Origin: Sphingobium indicum BiD32
Lineage (GTDB): Bacteria > Pseudomonadota > Alphaproteobacteria > Sphingomonadales > Sphingomonadaceae
NCBI RefSeq assembly: GCF_000382885.1
Contig: NZ_CAVK010000171.1
Location: 1-49,971 of the forward strand
Reading direction: 5' to 3'
DNA: 49,971 nt
The notes beneath the pieces were generated by a model that ran no database searches, was not told where the DNA came from, and saw nothing but the letters and a program-made list of their open reading frames with translations. Shown piece by piece: positions 34,010 through 43,088 of the stretch (its first letter is position 1; every line of letters starts with the position of its first letter). The position numbers and the translations under genes are program-made.

Positions 34010-34040
34010 AAAAGGGCGGGAATTGCTCCCCGCCCTTTTC
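34009..34040. terminator. Bidirectional terminator between mtgA and the TonB receptor
   Basis: AAAAGGGCGGG and CCCGCCCTTTT are complementary around a loop of about 8 bases. Runs of A on one side and T on the other give a U-tract on both strands. It starts at the mtgA stop and precedes the convergent receptor stop at 34063. Confidence 0.88.
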
Positions 34041-34062
34041 ATTTATCGGTTGATCGGTCGGA

Positions 34063-36618
34063 TCAGAAGCCCACGATCAGCGAAGCACTGATCGCACGTG
34101 GCGAACCGAAGTTCACAAATGCCGACGACGAACTGGCCAGCGTGTCCAGACCGCCGCTGAACGAGCCGACATAGAATTTGTCGAACAGGTTGCTGACGTT
34201 CAGCTGGATCGCGCCCTTTTCCATGCCGAGGCTGGCGAGCGAGTAGCGAATGTCGAGATCGACGATTGTGTAGGCCGCGAACTTGGCACCGGGGAAGATC
34301 AGCCTTGTGGTCGTACCAGTGGTGACGCTCTGAATCTCGCCATTGATGTCGTTGAGATAGCGCGAACTGGTCCGCTTGGCCTGAACGCCCATGGTGAGGT
34401 CGCCCAGATTGGCCTGCATACGGCCACCAAACAGATATTTCGGCGCTTCACGCTCGCGCTTGCCCGATGTGCGCAGATAGGCGGTCCCATCCTGCACATA
34501 ACACAGCCCCGCCAACGCAATGTCGCTGGTCGCAGCACAACTGGACGTGATGGCGTCGTTCTGGATTTCCGACTTGATGTAGGAACCAAACACATAGGCC
34601 GTGAACTGTTCGATCGGGCTGTAGGAAATGCTGGCATCGACGCCATATTTCTTCACCGGACCAAGGTTCGCGGTCGTGGCATTGCCGTCAATGTCATAAG
34701 CGGTGATCAGACGGTTCTTATATTCCGAATACCAACCGGTGACAGCGGCCTGCACCTTGGCGCTGGTATAACGTACGCCGGCGTCAAAGCTGTCGGACGT
34801 TTCGGCGACACGCTTTGCCTCTTCGCTGCCCGCCGGGAAGGAGAAGGCATTGTAGAGCGCGTCGGTGCTGGGAACCGAAATATTCTTGGCATAGCTGCCT
34901 GCGAGGCTGATTTCCGGCGTAATCTTGAGGGTTGCACCAAGATTAGGCAGGAACTTGTCATATTTCAGCTTGCGCGCCTGCGGCAATGCCGATCCGCTGG
35001 CCCGGCCGGTCGTGCTGTTAAAGCTATACGGATTGGCGGCGGTATAGGCCGCAATCTGATCGCTCGGCACGCAGTTGACGAAACCGCCAGTGCTCGTCGT
35101 GAAACAATTTTGGTTCAGGTCGCGCGTGAAATAAGGAATGCGGCCACCGATAAGAACGGTCAGATTATCGTCAAAAAACTGGCCGCGATATTCACCCGCG
35201 ATCTGGTGCAGCGTCGCATAGGACAGACGATCACGCTTTTGCAGCACATTGCCAGCCGCGTCGGTCAGGGGATCGTTGATCGAGAACACATCCAGCGGCG
35301 TACCACCGGCGTCCAGAGCGCCCGCTGCACCCGTCTGACGATGACGCGCACGGTCGTAGCTGTACGATAAACGTACGCGATTGCTATCGTCGATTTCATA
35401 GGCAAGGTTGGCAATGCCAATCCAGCGACGCGTGTTAGTCTGGCTGGGCTGGAGCACAGTTACCCGGCCAATCGCGTTATCCCCGTTCAAGTCACGGCCG
35501 AAATAGAACTGGCCATTATAGTTGCCAGTGAACAGCTGACCACCAGAAGTGAAAAAGCCTTCGTTAGCGCTGGTCGTGCCTCCGCCATTCGCCTTGACAT
35601 ACTGATAGGCACCATCAACCGAGAAGGTCAAACGTTCGGTGAGGGTAAACTTCGAGTTCAAACGAACATTGCCAGTATTGGACGGGTTGAAGCGCCGTTC
35701 AAAATCAGTGCCGCAGGAATTGGGCACGCTGGTCTGGCTGACCGTGCAGGGGTAGCCGCCAGAGATATTGTAGAAGCGGCCGGACTTGTCCCCCGTGAAG
35801 GCGTTGGCGCGGAAAGGGGAACCGCCGAAATTGTTACGGTTCTGGTTGTAGTGACCAGCGATCGACACGAAATCGCCATCGTCGCCGATATCCTGCCAGA
35901 TCTTGGCATTATATTGCTGCTTATAGACATCGCCATAGTTCGCATAGGCAGCGACGTTTTTCGCGCGCGAGGCAGAGAACCACGCCTTGGTGCCATGACC
36001 GGTCAAATCGCCCGTATTGACGACCCCAAACATACGGAAATAAGGACGATCGCCCGAACCATTGGCAACGATGTTGCCATAGCTGACGCTCGCGAGGACG
36101 CCATAATCATCGCTGGGTTCGAGCGTGTTGATGTTGACAGTGCCACCGACCGCCGCGGCGGTCGGGCTGTCCACATCGGTAGAACCGAGATTGACGTTGA
36201 CGGTTTCGATCAATTCGGGATCGACTTGCTGATTAGTGTAAACAGCATAGTTGCCAGAATCGTTGAGCGGGATGCCATCAAACGTCTGCGAGATACGATC
36301 GGAGCCGAAACCACGGATGGTGAAGTTACCGCCGCTGGAACCCCAGGGATCGTTGTTGGTGAAGCTGACGCCCGGTACGAGGTTGATGATTTCGTTGACC
36401 GACTGGCCAGGGCGCTGTGCCTGGATGATCTCCTGGCCCAAAACCACCTTTGCTTTGGGTGAGTCAGGGATCTTGATCCCACCAACACCTTGGTCGATGC
36501 GCGCACCGGTGACGATGATGCTATCTTCAAAGTCCGACGAGCCGGTCGACTGGGCGAAGGCGGCGGTGGGAGCGGCTACGGCGATCATCGCGGCGCTGCA
36601 CATCAGAAACTGTTTCAT
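34063..36618 (-). CDS. TonB-dependent outer-membrane receptor
   Basis: This 851-residue receptor has a signal peptide (MKQFLMCSAAMIAVAAPTAAFA), a TonB-box-like DSIIVTG just after it, a plug domain (QSVNEIINLVPGVSFTNND, FTIRGFGSDRISQTFDGIPLND) and a 22-strand barrel ending with a C-terminal aromatic. The ATG at 36618 is preferred over 36777 because the signal peptide and an AAGGG ribosome site begin there. The substrate is not identifiable from sequence. No TonB/ExbB or catabolic genes adjoin it, and the FecI/FecR pair is about 6 kb away, so a regulatory link would be speculative. Confidence 0.93.
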   Translation of the reverse strand: MKQFLMCSAAMIAVAAPTAAFAQSTGSSDFEDSIIVTGARIDQGVGGIKIPDSPKAKVVLGQEIIQAQRPGQSVNEIINLVPGVSFTNNDPWGSSGGNFTIRGFGSDRISQTFDGIPLNDSGNYAVYTNQQVDPELIETVNVNLGSTDVDSPTAAAVGGTVNINTLEPSDDYGVLASVSYGNIVANGSGDRPYFRMFGVVNTGDLTGHGTKAWFSASRAKNVAAYANYGDVYKQQYNAKIWQDIGDDGDFVSIAGHYNQNRNNFGGSPFRANAFTGDKSGRFYNISGGYPCTVSQTSVPNSCGTDFERRFNPSNTGNVRLNSKFTLTERLTFSVDGAYQYVKANGGGTTSANEGFFTSGGQLFTGNYNGQFYFGRDLNGDNAIGRVTVLQPSQTNTRRWIGIANLAYEIDDSNRVRLSYSYDRARHRQTGAAGALDAGGTPLDVFSINDPLTDAAGNVLQKRDRLSYATLHQIAGEYRGQFFDDNLTVLIGGRIPYFTRDLNQNCFTTSTGGFVNCVPSDQIAAYTAANPYSFNSTTGRASGSALPQARKLKYDKFLPNLGATLKITPEISLAGSYAKNISVPSTDALYNAFSFPAGSEEAKRVAETSDSFDAGVRYTSAKVQAAVTGWYSEYKNRLITAYDIDGNATTANLGPVKKYGVDASISYSPIEQFTAYVFGSYIKSEIQNDAITSSCAATSDIALAGLCYVQDGTAYLRTSGKREREAPKYLFGGRMQANLGDLTMGVQAKRTSSRYLNDINGEIQSVTTGTTTRLIFPGAKFAAYTIVDLDIRYSLASLGMEKGAIQLNVSNLFDKFYVGSFSGGLDTLASSSSAFVNFGSPRAISASLIVGF

Positions 36619-36983
36619 ATGACCCTTTGTCCCTTGTTCAGGAGCGGCGCTGGCGCGCCCTGCTGTTATGCTCTTGCAAGCCGGAGCCGCCTGTGACGGC
36701 CTCTGGCGACGGCCCTGTGATGCTATGGCTGCACTTTTGTTACAATGTACAACAGGCCATGTCACAGGTGCGAACAAAGCGGCAGTTTGGCATGCCGGAC
36801 GAGGGGTAATACAAGACTATATCATTGTTTTATATATATTTTATGGCAAATTTGAGTGGCTATTTAACGGTGGTGCAATTTTGCAACGCAGCAGGAATAT
36901 TTGTGCCATCGCGAAAATGGCTAAAGAAAAAGGGCCGACGGTTGCCCGTCAGCCCCTTTTTCAGCCTAGTGCCGTGCCTGAAA
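36619..36983. other. 365-base gap with AT-rich stretch upstream of the TonB receptor
   Basis: The gap holds the receptor's leader and promoter (minus strand) and the clpX terminator at 36926-36961. Bases 36800-36900 are unusually AT-rich for this genome, with a TTTTATATATATTTTATGG tract, and a TGCAATTTTGCA palindrome lies at 36874-36885. TTGT-N8-ACAA occurs at 36737-36752. I see no credible coding frame. A receptor promoter here is likely, but its exact boxes are not clear. Confidence 0.5.
36926..36961 (-). terminator. Rho-independent terminator after clpX
   Basis: On the minus strand GGGCTGACGG and CCGTCGGCCC pair over 10 bp, with one G-U wobble that would be a mismatch on the plus strand, around a GCAA loop. 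TTTTTCTTT follows. It lies 23 bases past the clpX stop. Confidence 0.88.
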
Positions 36984-38252
<1,269 letters not shown>

Positions 38253-38392
38253 TCGCCAATCTTTCTTCCCTGCCGGTTCAACAATCACCAAAACCGCATT
38301 CCGGCGCGGGTATTCTGGTCCATATTCATCCTAGACCGTGGCGCGCCGGTTTCACAAGGGGTGAAAATAGCGCGCCCCGGTAAAGATGGGCT

Positions 38393-39028
38393 TTAAGTGT
38401 CGCTGGCTTCGGGCAGCGCAGGACGCTTGCTGAACACCTCATCGACCAGACCAAAGGCCTTGGCCTCATCGGCCTCCAGGAAGGTATCGCGGTCCATCGC
38501 CCGCTCAATCTCTTCAAGCGGCTTGCCGGTATATTCGACATAGAGGTCGTTCAGGCGACGGCGGATACGCAGGATTTCCTTGGCCTGGATCTCGATATCG
38601 CTCGCCATGCCCTGCGCGCCGCCCGATGGCTGGTGGATCATGATCCGGGCATTGCCGAGCGCAATGCGCTTGCCCGGCTCACCGGCGGCGAGCAGGAAGC
38701 TGCCCATCGACGCGGCCTGGCCGATGCACACGGTGCCGACCTGGGGCCGGATATATTTCATCGTGTCGTGGATCGCCATGCCCGCCGTCACCACGCCACC
38801 GGGCGAGTTGATGTACATCCAGATGTCCTTCTTCGGATTTTCCGATTCGAGGAACAGCAGCTGGGCGACGATCAGCGAGGCCATGTGATCTTCCACCTGG
38901 CCGGTCACGAAGATGATCCGTTCACGCAACAGGCGCGAGAAAATGTCGAAGCTGCGCTCGCCACGGTTCGACTGCTCGATAACGATAGGAACCAGCGCGG
39001 CCATGGGATCATGCATGATGTTGGTCAT
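38393..39028 (-). CDS. clpP: ATP-dependent Clp protease proteolytic subunit ClpP
   Basis: This 211-residue tetradecameric serine protease subunit has catalytic Ser107 in [14 protein letters not shown] and His132 in [11 protein letters not shown]. The Asp of the triad lies in the [11 protein letters not shown] region. It has the usual C-terminal handle. clpX lies downstream on the same strand. A sigma-32-like promoter is present 37-65 bases upstream, so heat induction is likely. Confidence 0.97.
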   Translation of the reverse strand: MTNIMHDPMAALVPIVIEQSNRGERSFDIFSRLLRERIIFVTGQVEDHMASLIVAQLLFLESENPKKDIWMYINSPGGVVTAGMAIHDTMKYIRPQVGTVCIGQAASMGSFLLAAGEPGKRIALGNARIMIHQPSGGAQGMASDIEIQAKEILRIRRRLNDLYVEYTGKPLEEIERAMDRDTFLEADEAKAFGLVDEVFSKRPALPEASDT

Positions 39029-39064
39029 TTTGCTCTTTCAGTCAGGTGCTTTTGCCCGCCCCCT

Positions 39065-39093
39065 ACATCGGTACAAACGGCAAATGGTTCAAG
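39065..39093 (-). promoter_or_regulatory. Sigma-32-type heat-shock promoter for clpP
   Basis: Read on the minus strand, CTTGAA (39093-39088, within CCCCTTGAA) and ACCGATGT (39072-39065) are separated by 15 bases. They match the sigma-32 consensus CTTGAA with CCCCATNT at the expected spacing. The pair is bracketed by 8-bp inverted arms, CGCCCCCT and AGGGGGCG (39057-39064 and 39092-39099). clpP starts at 39028. Confidence 0.7.
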
Positions 39094-39117
39094 GGGGCGT
39101 GTGGGAAGGAAGCCGGA

Positions 39118-40077
39118 TCAGTCGCGCCGGGCGAAGTCGGATGGCGCGCGAAAGCCGAGATAGGACAGCCGCCGCACCTCCCGCCGTCCGCGCACCACGG
39201 TATCGAGGATAAGGCCGCACATGCCCGAAAGGGTCGCCAGGATCATGAGGCCGGTGACAAGGATCGCAGTCGGGAAGCGCGGCACAAGTCCCGTATCCAT
39301 ATAGGTGACGATCAGCGGCGCGGCGAGGCCCAGCGCCAGCGCCGCCAGAAAGGCTGCAATAACGCCGAAGAACAGGATCGGCCGCTCGATGCGGTAGAGG
39401 GTGAAGATGGTGCGCAGGATGCGGAAACCGTCGCGATAGGTGGAAAGCTTGCTGACCGACCCTTCGGGCCGCGCGCCATAGGCGGTGACGACTTCGGCCA
39501 CGGGCATGGCGAGTTCGAGCGCGTGGACGCTGATCTCGGTCTCGATCTCGAAGCCCGCCGACAGCACCGGGAAGCTTTTGACGAAGCGGCGGGAAAAGAC
39601 GCGATAGCCCGACAATATGTCGGTGAAACTGCGCCCGAACAATTGCTTGAGCAGGCTGGTCAGCGCCCAGTTGCCCAGGCGATGGCCGGGGCGATAGGCT
39701 TCCTCGGCCTGCGACTTGCGGCACCCCACCACCATGTCCAGATTATCCTCCAGCATGGCGGCAACCATCGCAGGGGCGGCGGCGGCCTCATAGGTCGCGT
39801 CGCCATCGGCCATGATATAGATGTCGGCGTCGACATCGGCGAACATGCGGCGCACGACATGGCCCTTGCCCTGCTGGGTCACGCGGCGGACGATCGCGCC
39901 AGCCCCCCGCGCCAGATCCCGGCTGCCGTCGCTGCTGTTATTGTCGAACACATAAATGTCGGCATGGGGCAGCGCGCGGCGGAAATCCTCCACCGTCTGC
40001 ACGATCGCGCCTGCTTCATTATAGCAGGGCAGGATCACCGCAATCCGCGGGACTGCCAGCCCGCTGTCGCTGGTCAT
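39118..40077 (-). CDS. GT2-family glycosyltransferase, DPM1/polyprenyl-phosphate type
   Basis: This protein of about 319 residues has a cytosolic GT-A domain (IAVILPCYNEAGAIVQTVEDF start, ADIYVFDNNSSDG, DxD-like MADGDATYE) followed by two C-terminal hydrophobic segments, as in dolichol/polyprenyl-phosphate mannose- or glucose-transferases such as ArnC/GtrB. It would charge undecaprenyl phosphate for envelope glycan synthesis; donor and acceptor are unknown. It is inserted between tig and clpP. Starts at 40077, 40095 or 40134 are possible; 40077 has AAGGA 10 bases upstream. A terminator separates it from tig. Confidence 0.88.
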   Translation of the reverse strand: MTSDSGLAVPRIAVILPCYNEAGAIVQTVEDFRRALPHADIYVFDNNSSDGSRDLARGAGAIVRRVTQQGKGHVVRRMFADVDADIYIMADGDATYEAAAAPAMVAAMLEDNLDMVVGCRKSQAEEAYRPGHRLGNWALTSLLKQLFGRSFTDILSGYRVFSRRFVKSFPVLSAGFEIETEISVHALELAMPVAEVVTAYGARPEGSVSKLSTYRDGFRILRTIFTLYRIERPILFFGVIAAFLAALALGLAAPLIVTYMDTGLVPRFPTAILVTGLMILATLSGMCGLILDTVVRGRREVRRLSYLGFRAPSDFARRD

Positions 40078-40179
40078 GGCGGGAAATTCCTTCATCGGCC
40101 TTACGATCCTGCTGCTTTCCGTGCCGAACGGCATGGACCGACAGGGTTAATATTTCCTCTGCCATGCCGCCTGTGAAAT

Positions 40180-40220
40180 GAAAAGCGCCCGTGCCTCCTG
40201 TCGGAAGCCGGGCGCTTTTC
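40180..40220 (-). terminator. Terminator after tig (both orientations possible)
   Basis: GAAAAGCGCCCG (40180-40191) and CGGGCGCTTTTC (40209-40220) are perfect 12-bp complements around a 17-base loop, with T-runs inside the descending arm on each strand. It lies 19 bases past the tig stop. Confidence 0.85.
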
Positions 40221-40238
40221 ATAGCTTGTCAGCCGGAC

Positions 40239-41840
40239 TTATTCAGCCTTGGCAGCGGCCTTTTTGGGAGCGGCCTTCTTCTTGGGCTTTTCCTCGGCAG
40301 CGGCTTCGGCGGCGGGCGCTTCGGCTTCCGCCTCGGCAGGGGCAGCCTTCTTGGCGGCGGCCTTCTTCGGCTTGGCGGGGGCTTCCTCGGCTACCGCTTC
40401 GGCTTCGGCGGCGGGTTCAGCAGCCGCCTTCTTCGCTGCGGCCTTCTTCTTGGGCTTTTCGTCATGGTCATGGCCGCAGCCTGGACCATGGACATGGGGC
40501 TTGATGTCGCCATCTTCGGCTTCGATCGCCGCTTCCAGCTCTTCCTTGGTCACGGCGCGGTCGGTGACTTCGGCCTTGTCGAACAGGAAGTCGACGACCT
40601 TGTCCTCGTACAGCGGCGCGCGCAGCTGGGCTGCGGCCATCGGGTCCTGACGGACATATTGCACGAAGCGTTCACGGTCCTGCGGACCATATTGCTGCGC
40701 GGCCTGCATGATCAGGCGGTTCATTTCCTGGTCGCTGACGGTCACGCCGTTGGCCTGGCCGATTTCGGAGAGCAGCAGGCCCAGGCGAACGCGACGCACC
40801 GCGATGGCGCGATAATCCTCCTTCTCGGCTTCCATTTCGGCGATCGCCGCAGCCGGATCTTCCTCATGCGTCGCTTCATGCTGAAGCTGCTGCCAGATCT
40901 GCTCGAACTCGGCTTCGACCATGCTCGGCGGCACGTCGAAATCATGGGCGGCGGCCAGCTGGTCGAGCAGCTTGCGCTTCATGTGGGTGCGGGTCAGGCC
41001 GTTATGTTCCTGCTCGATCTGGCCCTTGAGCAGATCCTTGAGCTGGTCGAGACCTTCCAGGCCCAGCAACTTAGCGAAGTCATCGTCCAGCTTGGGCTTG
41101 TCGCCGTCCAGAATCGACTTCACCTTGATGTCGAAGGTGGCGAGCTTGCCGGCCAGATGCTCCGCGCCATAATCTTCGGGGAAGGTCACTTCGATGATCT
41201 TCTCTTCGCCCTTCTTCACGCCGCCCAGCTGCTCCTCGAAACCGGGGATGAACTGGCCTGCGCCGAGCTTGAGCTTAACGTCCTCGGCCGCGCCGCCCTC
41301 AAAGGCTTCGCCGTCGACCTTGCCCAGGAAATCGATGACCAGCGTGTCACCGTCCTGCGCGACATGATCGTCGCCCTTTTCTTCCAGCGCGCCCTGCTGC
41401 GTGGCGATGCGGCCAGCGGCCTCATCCACCTGTGCGTCGGCGACTTCGACGGTCAGCCGTTCCAGCTTGATGCCATCGACACTGGGTGCCGCGATTTCGG
41501 GCAGCACTTCCAGCGCGACCTTGATTTCGGCGTCCTTGCCGAATTCAAAGCCTTCGTCCAGCTCGACCGAGGGCTGCATCGCGGGACGCAGCTTCTGGTC
41601 GGCGATCAGTTTCTGGATGCTTTCCTGAATGCTGTTGTTGAGCGCGTCGCGCTGGAGCGCTTCGCCATGCATTTTCTTGACGAGATTGGCGGGCACCTTG
41701 CCAGGGCGGAAGCCGGGCATCCGCACCTGCGGGGCCATGGCCTTCACTTCCTTTTCCACTCGCGCGTCGATATCCTTCGACGTGATGGTGACAGTGTAGG
41801 CGCGCTTAAGGCCCTCGTTCAACGTCTCGACAGTCTGCAT
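40239..41840 (-). CDS. tig: Trigger factor with long Ala/Lys/Glu tail
   Basis: This is the ribosome-bound chaperone and peptidyl-prolyl isomerase. The 533-residue protein has an N-terminal ribosome-binding domain (MQTVETLNEGLKRAYTVTI, and a PGFRPGKVPANLV signature), an FKBP-type PPIase domain (GDTLVIDFLGKVDGEAFEGG) and a helical C-domain. Typical trigger factors are about 430-450 residues. Here about 88 extra residues form a low-complexity tail: a His/Cys-rich HVHGPGCGHDHDEK followed by Ala/Lys/Pro/Glu repeats. The ATG at 41840 is used rather than a TTG at 41852. tRNA-Leu lies 59 bases upstream. Confidence 0.95.
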   Translation of the reverse strand: MQTVETLNEGLKRAYTVTITSKDIDARVEKEVKAMAPQVRMPGFRPGKVPANLVKKMHGEALQRDALNNSIQESIQKLIADQKLRPAMQPSVELDEGFEFGKDAEIKVALEVLPEIAAPSVDGIKLERLTVEVADAQVDEAAGRIATQQGALEEKGDDHVAQDGDTLVIDFLGKVDGEAFEGGAAEDVKLKLGAGQFIPGFEEQLGGVKKGEEKIIEVTFPEDYGAEHLAGKLATFDIKVKSILDGDKPKLDDDFAKLLGLEGLDQLKDLLKGQIEQEHNGLTRTHMKRKLLDQLAAAHDFDVPPSMVEAEFEQIWQQLQHEATHEEDPAAAIAEMEAEKEDYRAIAVRRVRLGLLLSEIGQANGVTVSDQEMNRLIMQAAQQYGPQDRERFVQYVRQDPMAAAQLRAPLYEDKVVDFLFDKAEVTDRAVTKEELEAAIEAEDGDIKPHVHGPGCGHDHDEKPKKKAAAKKAAAEPAAEAEAVAEEAPAKPKKAAAKKAAPAEAEAEAPAAEAAAEEKPKKKAAPKKAAAKAE

Positions 41841-41899
41841 CTCTTCTCTCAAACGCTTTCTTCAGCTGAATTTCGATGGCGCTGCCGCGGGCGGCATAC

Positions 41900-41984
41900 T
41901 GGTGCGGGCGAAGGGACTCGAACCCCCACATCTTGCGATACCAGAACCTAAATCTGGCGCGTCTACCAGTTTCGCCACGCCCGC
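41900..41984 (-). tRNA. tRNA-Leu (anticodon UAG)
   Basis: On the minus strand the acceptor stem GCGGGCG/CGCCCGC pairs perfectly. The anticodon stem CCAGA/TCTGG encloses TTTAGGT (anticodon TAG, reading CUA/CUN). There is a long variable arm, as expected for leucine, and a T-arm with GGTTCGAGTCC. CCA is encoded. Its length is 85 bases including CCA. It lies upstream of tig on the same strand. Confidence 0.96.
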
Positions 41985-42052
41985 ATCGGTCGCCGGTCGG
42001 CGCGGCATAGAGAAAAGCGTGAGCAAGGGCAAGGGATAGTGAGTCGGGCGAC

Positions 42053-42078
42053 GGAACCGGCGCGATGGCCTATGCGTA
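42053..42078 (+). promoter_or_regulatory. EcfG-like general stress promoter, near consensus
   Basis: GGAAC (42053-42057) and CGTA (42075-42078) are 17 bases apart. The alphaproteobacterial EcfG consensus is GGAAC-N16/17-CGTT, so one -10 base differs. Transcription would start near 42085, just upstream of the 64-residue gene at 42111. Confidence 0.5.
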
Positions 42079-42110
42079 ACCTGTTCATTCCCTAGCAGAG
42101 AGAGGCAGAC

Positions 42111-42305
42111 ATGGCCACCCAGCCCGACCCCAACAGCCCCGACGGCGTACCCCCGCCCGACATCATTGACCCACAGTCGCCGGATGAAACCCCCGCGCCC
42201 GCGACTCCGCAGGAATTGCCGGTAAGCGAACCGGACGAGATCACGCCGGTCGGCCCCGATTATGACCAGCCCGACAGCGCGCCTGCGGAAGTGCCGCCGG
42301 ACTGA
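42111..42305 (+). CDS. Small acidic proline-rich protein, function unknown
   Basis: This 64-residue protein has about 30% proline (19 residues) and about 15 Asp/Glu, and no lysine, arginine or cysteine, so it is very acidic and almost certainly disordered. It has no signal peptide or membrane segment. The ATG has a clear AGAGAGAGG-type site. An EcfG-like promoter lies about 35 bases upstream, which would make it a stress-induced protein. I do not recognise a named family. Short size and low complexity keep coding confidence moderate, although promoter, ribosome site and frame all agree. Confidence 0.65.
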   Translation: MATQPDPNSPDGVPPPDIIDPQSPDETPAPATPQELPVSEPDEITPVGPDYDQPDSAPAEVPPD

Positions 42306-42482
42306 CCGACGAATGTGTCGCCGGACGCGATATATCCACAACTTATATGCCCGGTGGCGGAACCTTTTTGTTTGATCGTTAAAATATGGCCACTCCGCCG
42401 CTGGACAGACCCCTGCAAGCATGATTGAATTGTGACAGATAGAAAACATGGAGAGGCGCGGCTGACAAAATAGGGGGTCAAC

Positions 42483-43088
42483 GTGCATCGGGTTCGCGCG
42501 AAACTGGAATGGTTCAAAACCGTCATCCTGCCACAGGAAGCCGCGCTGCGTGGCCGCTTGCGACGCATATTGCCGTCCACCCATGAACTGGACGACATGG
42601 TCGCTGAAGTCCTGGCCCGCGCCTATGCCACGGAAAACTGGGAAAATGTGACGACGGGCCGGGCCTATCTCTTCACCATCGCCCGCAATCTCGTCATCGA
42701 CACGGCCCGCCGTAACAAGGTGGTCAGCTTTGAAACCATGGCTGACCTGGAACTATTGGGCGGCGAAAACACGATCGAGGCACAATTGCACGCCCGCGAA
42801 GCCCTTCGTCAGGTGCAGGTCATCGTCGAGTCGCTGCCCGTCCAATGTCGCCGGGTCTTTATTCTTCGCCGCATCCACGAAAAATCGATGCTGGAAATAG
42901 CGGAGGAGATGTCGCTATCCGTTTCTACTGTTGAAAAACATCTGGCCAAAGCCATCGCGATAGTTATGCGGGCCTGGGCAGAACGTGAGGAAACGGATTT
43001 CGAGCGTGCAGGGGTCGGGGCCAGAATCAAGCTGCGGGACCAGGGCCGCGATCGAAGCGGAAGCAGCGCGCCTGCTGGCCAGGCTTAA
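42483..43088 (+). CDS. ECF-family RNA polymerase sigma factor, FecI-like
   Basis: This 201-residue sigma-70-family factor has region 2 (LPSTHELDDMVAEVLARAYATENW, TGRAYLFTIARNLVIDTARR) and region 4 (SLPVQCRRVFILRRIHEKSMLEIAEEM, SLSVSTVEKHLAKAIAIVMRAW). The FecI-like subtype is indicated by the FecR-type anti-sigma gene downstream. The start is a GTG at 42483 with a GGGGG site 5 bases upstream. About 30 C-terminal residues lie in sequence shared with fecR. No TonB receptor gene follows the pair, so the signal partner is unknown. Confidence 0.9.
   Translation: MHRVRAKLEWFKTVILPQEAALRGRLRRILPSTHELDDMVAEVLARAYATENWENVTTGRAYLFTIARNLVIDTARRNKVVSFETMADLELLGGENTIEAQLHAREALRQVQVIVESLPVQCRRVFILRRIHEKSMLEIAEEMSLSVSTVEKHLAKAIAIVMRAWAEREETDFERAGVGARIKLRDQGRDRSGSSAPAGQA

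Noticed and set aside
34063..36618. TonB receptor as the cognate receptor of the FecI/FecR pair
   Set aside because: There is no N-terminal signalling (STN) domain between the signal peptide and the TonB-box-like segment, and the genes are about 6 kb apart on opposite strands.
42359..42380. GGAAC and CGTT upstream of the ECF sigma gene
   Set aside because: The spacing is 13 bases, not the 16-17 required by EcfG promoters. The pair may still be part of an autoregulated FecI-type promoter, but it cannot be assigned.
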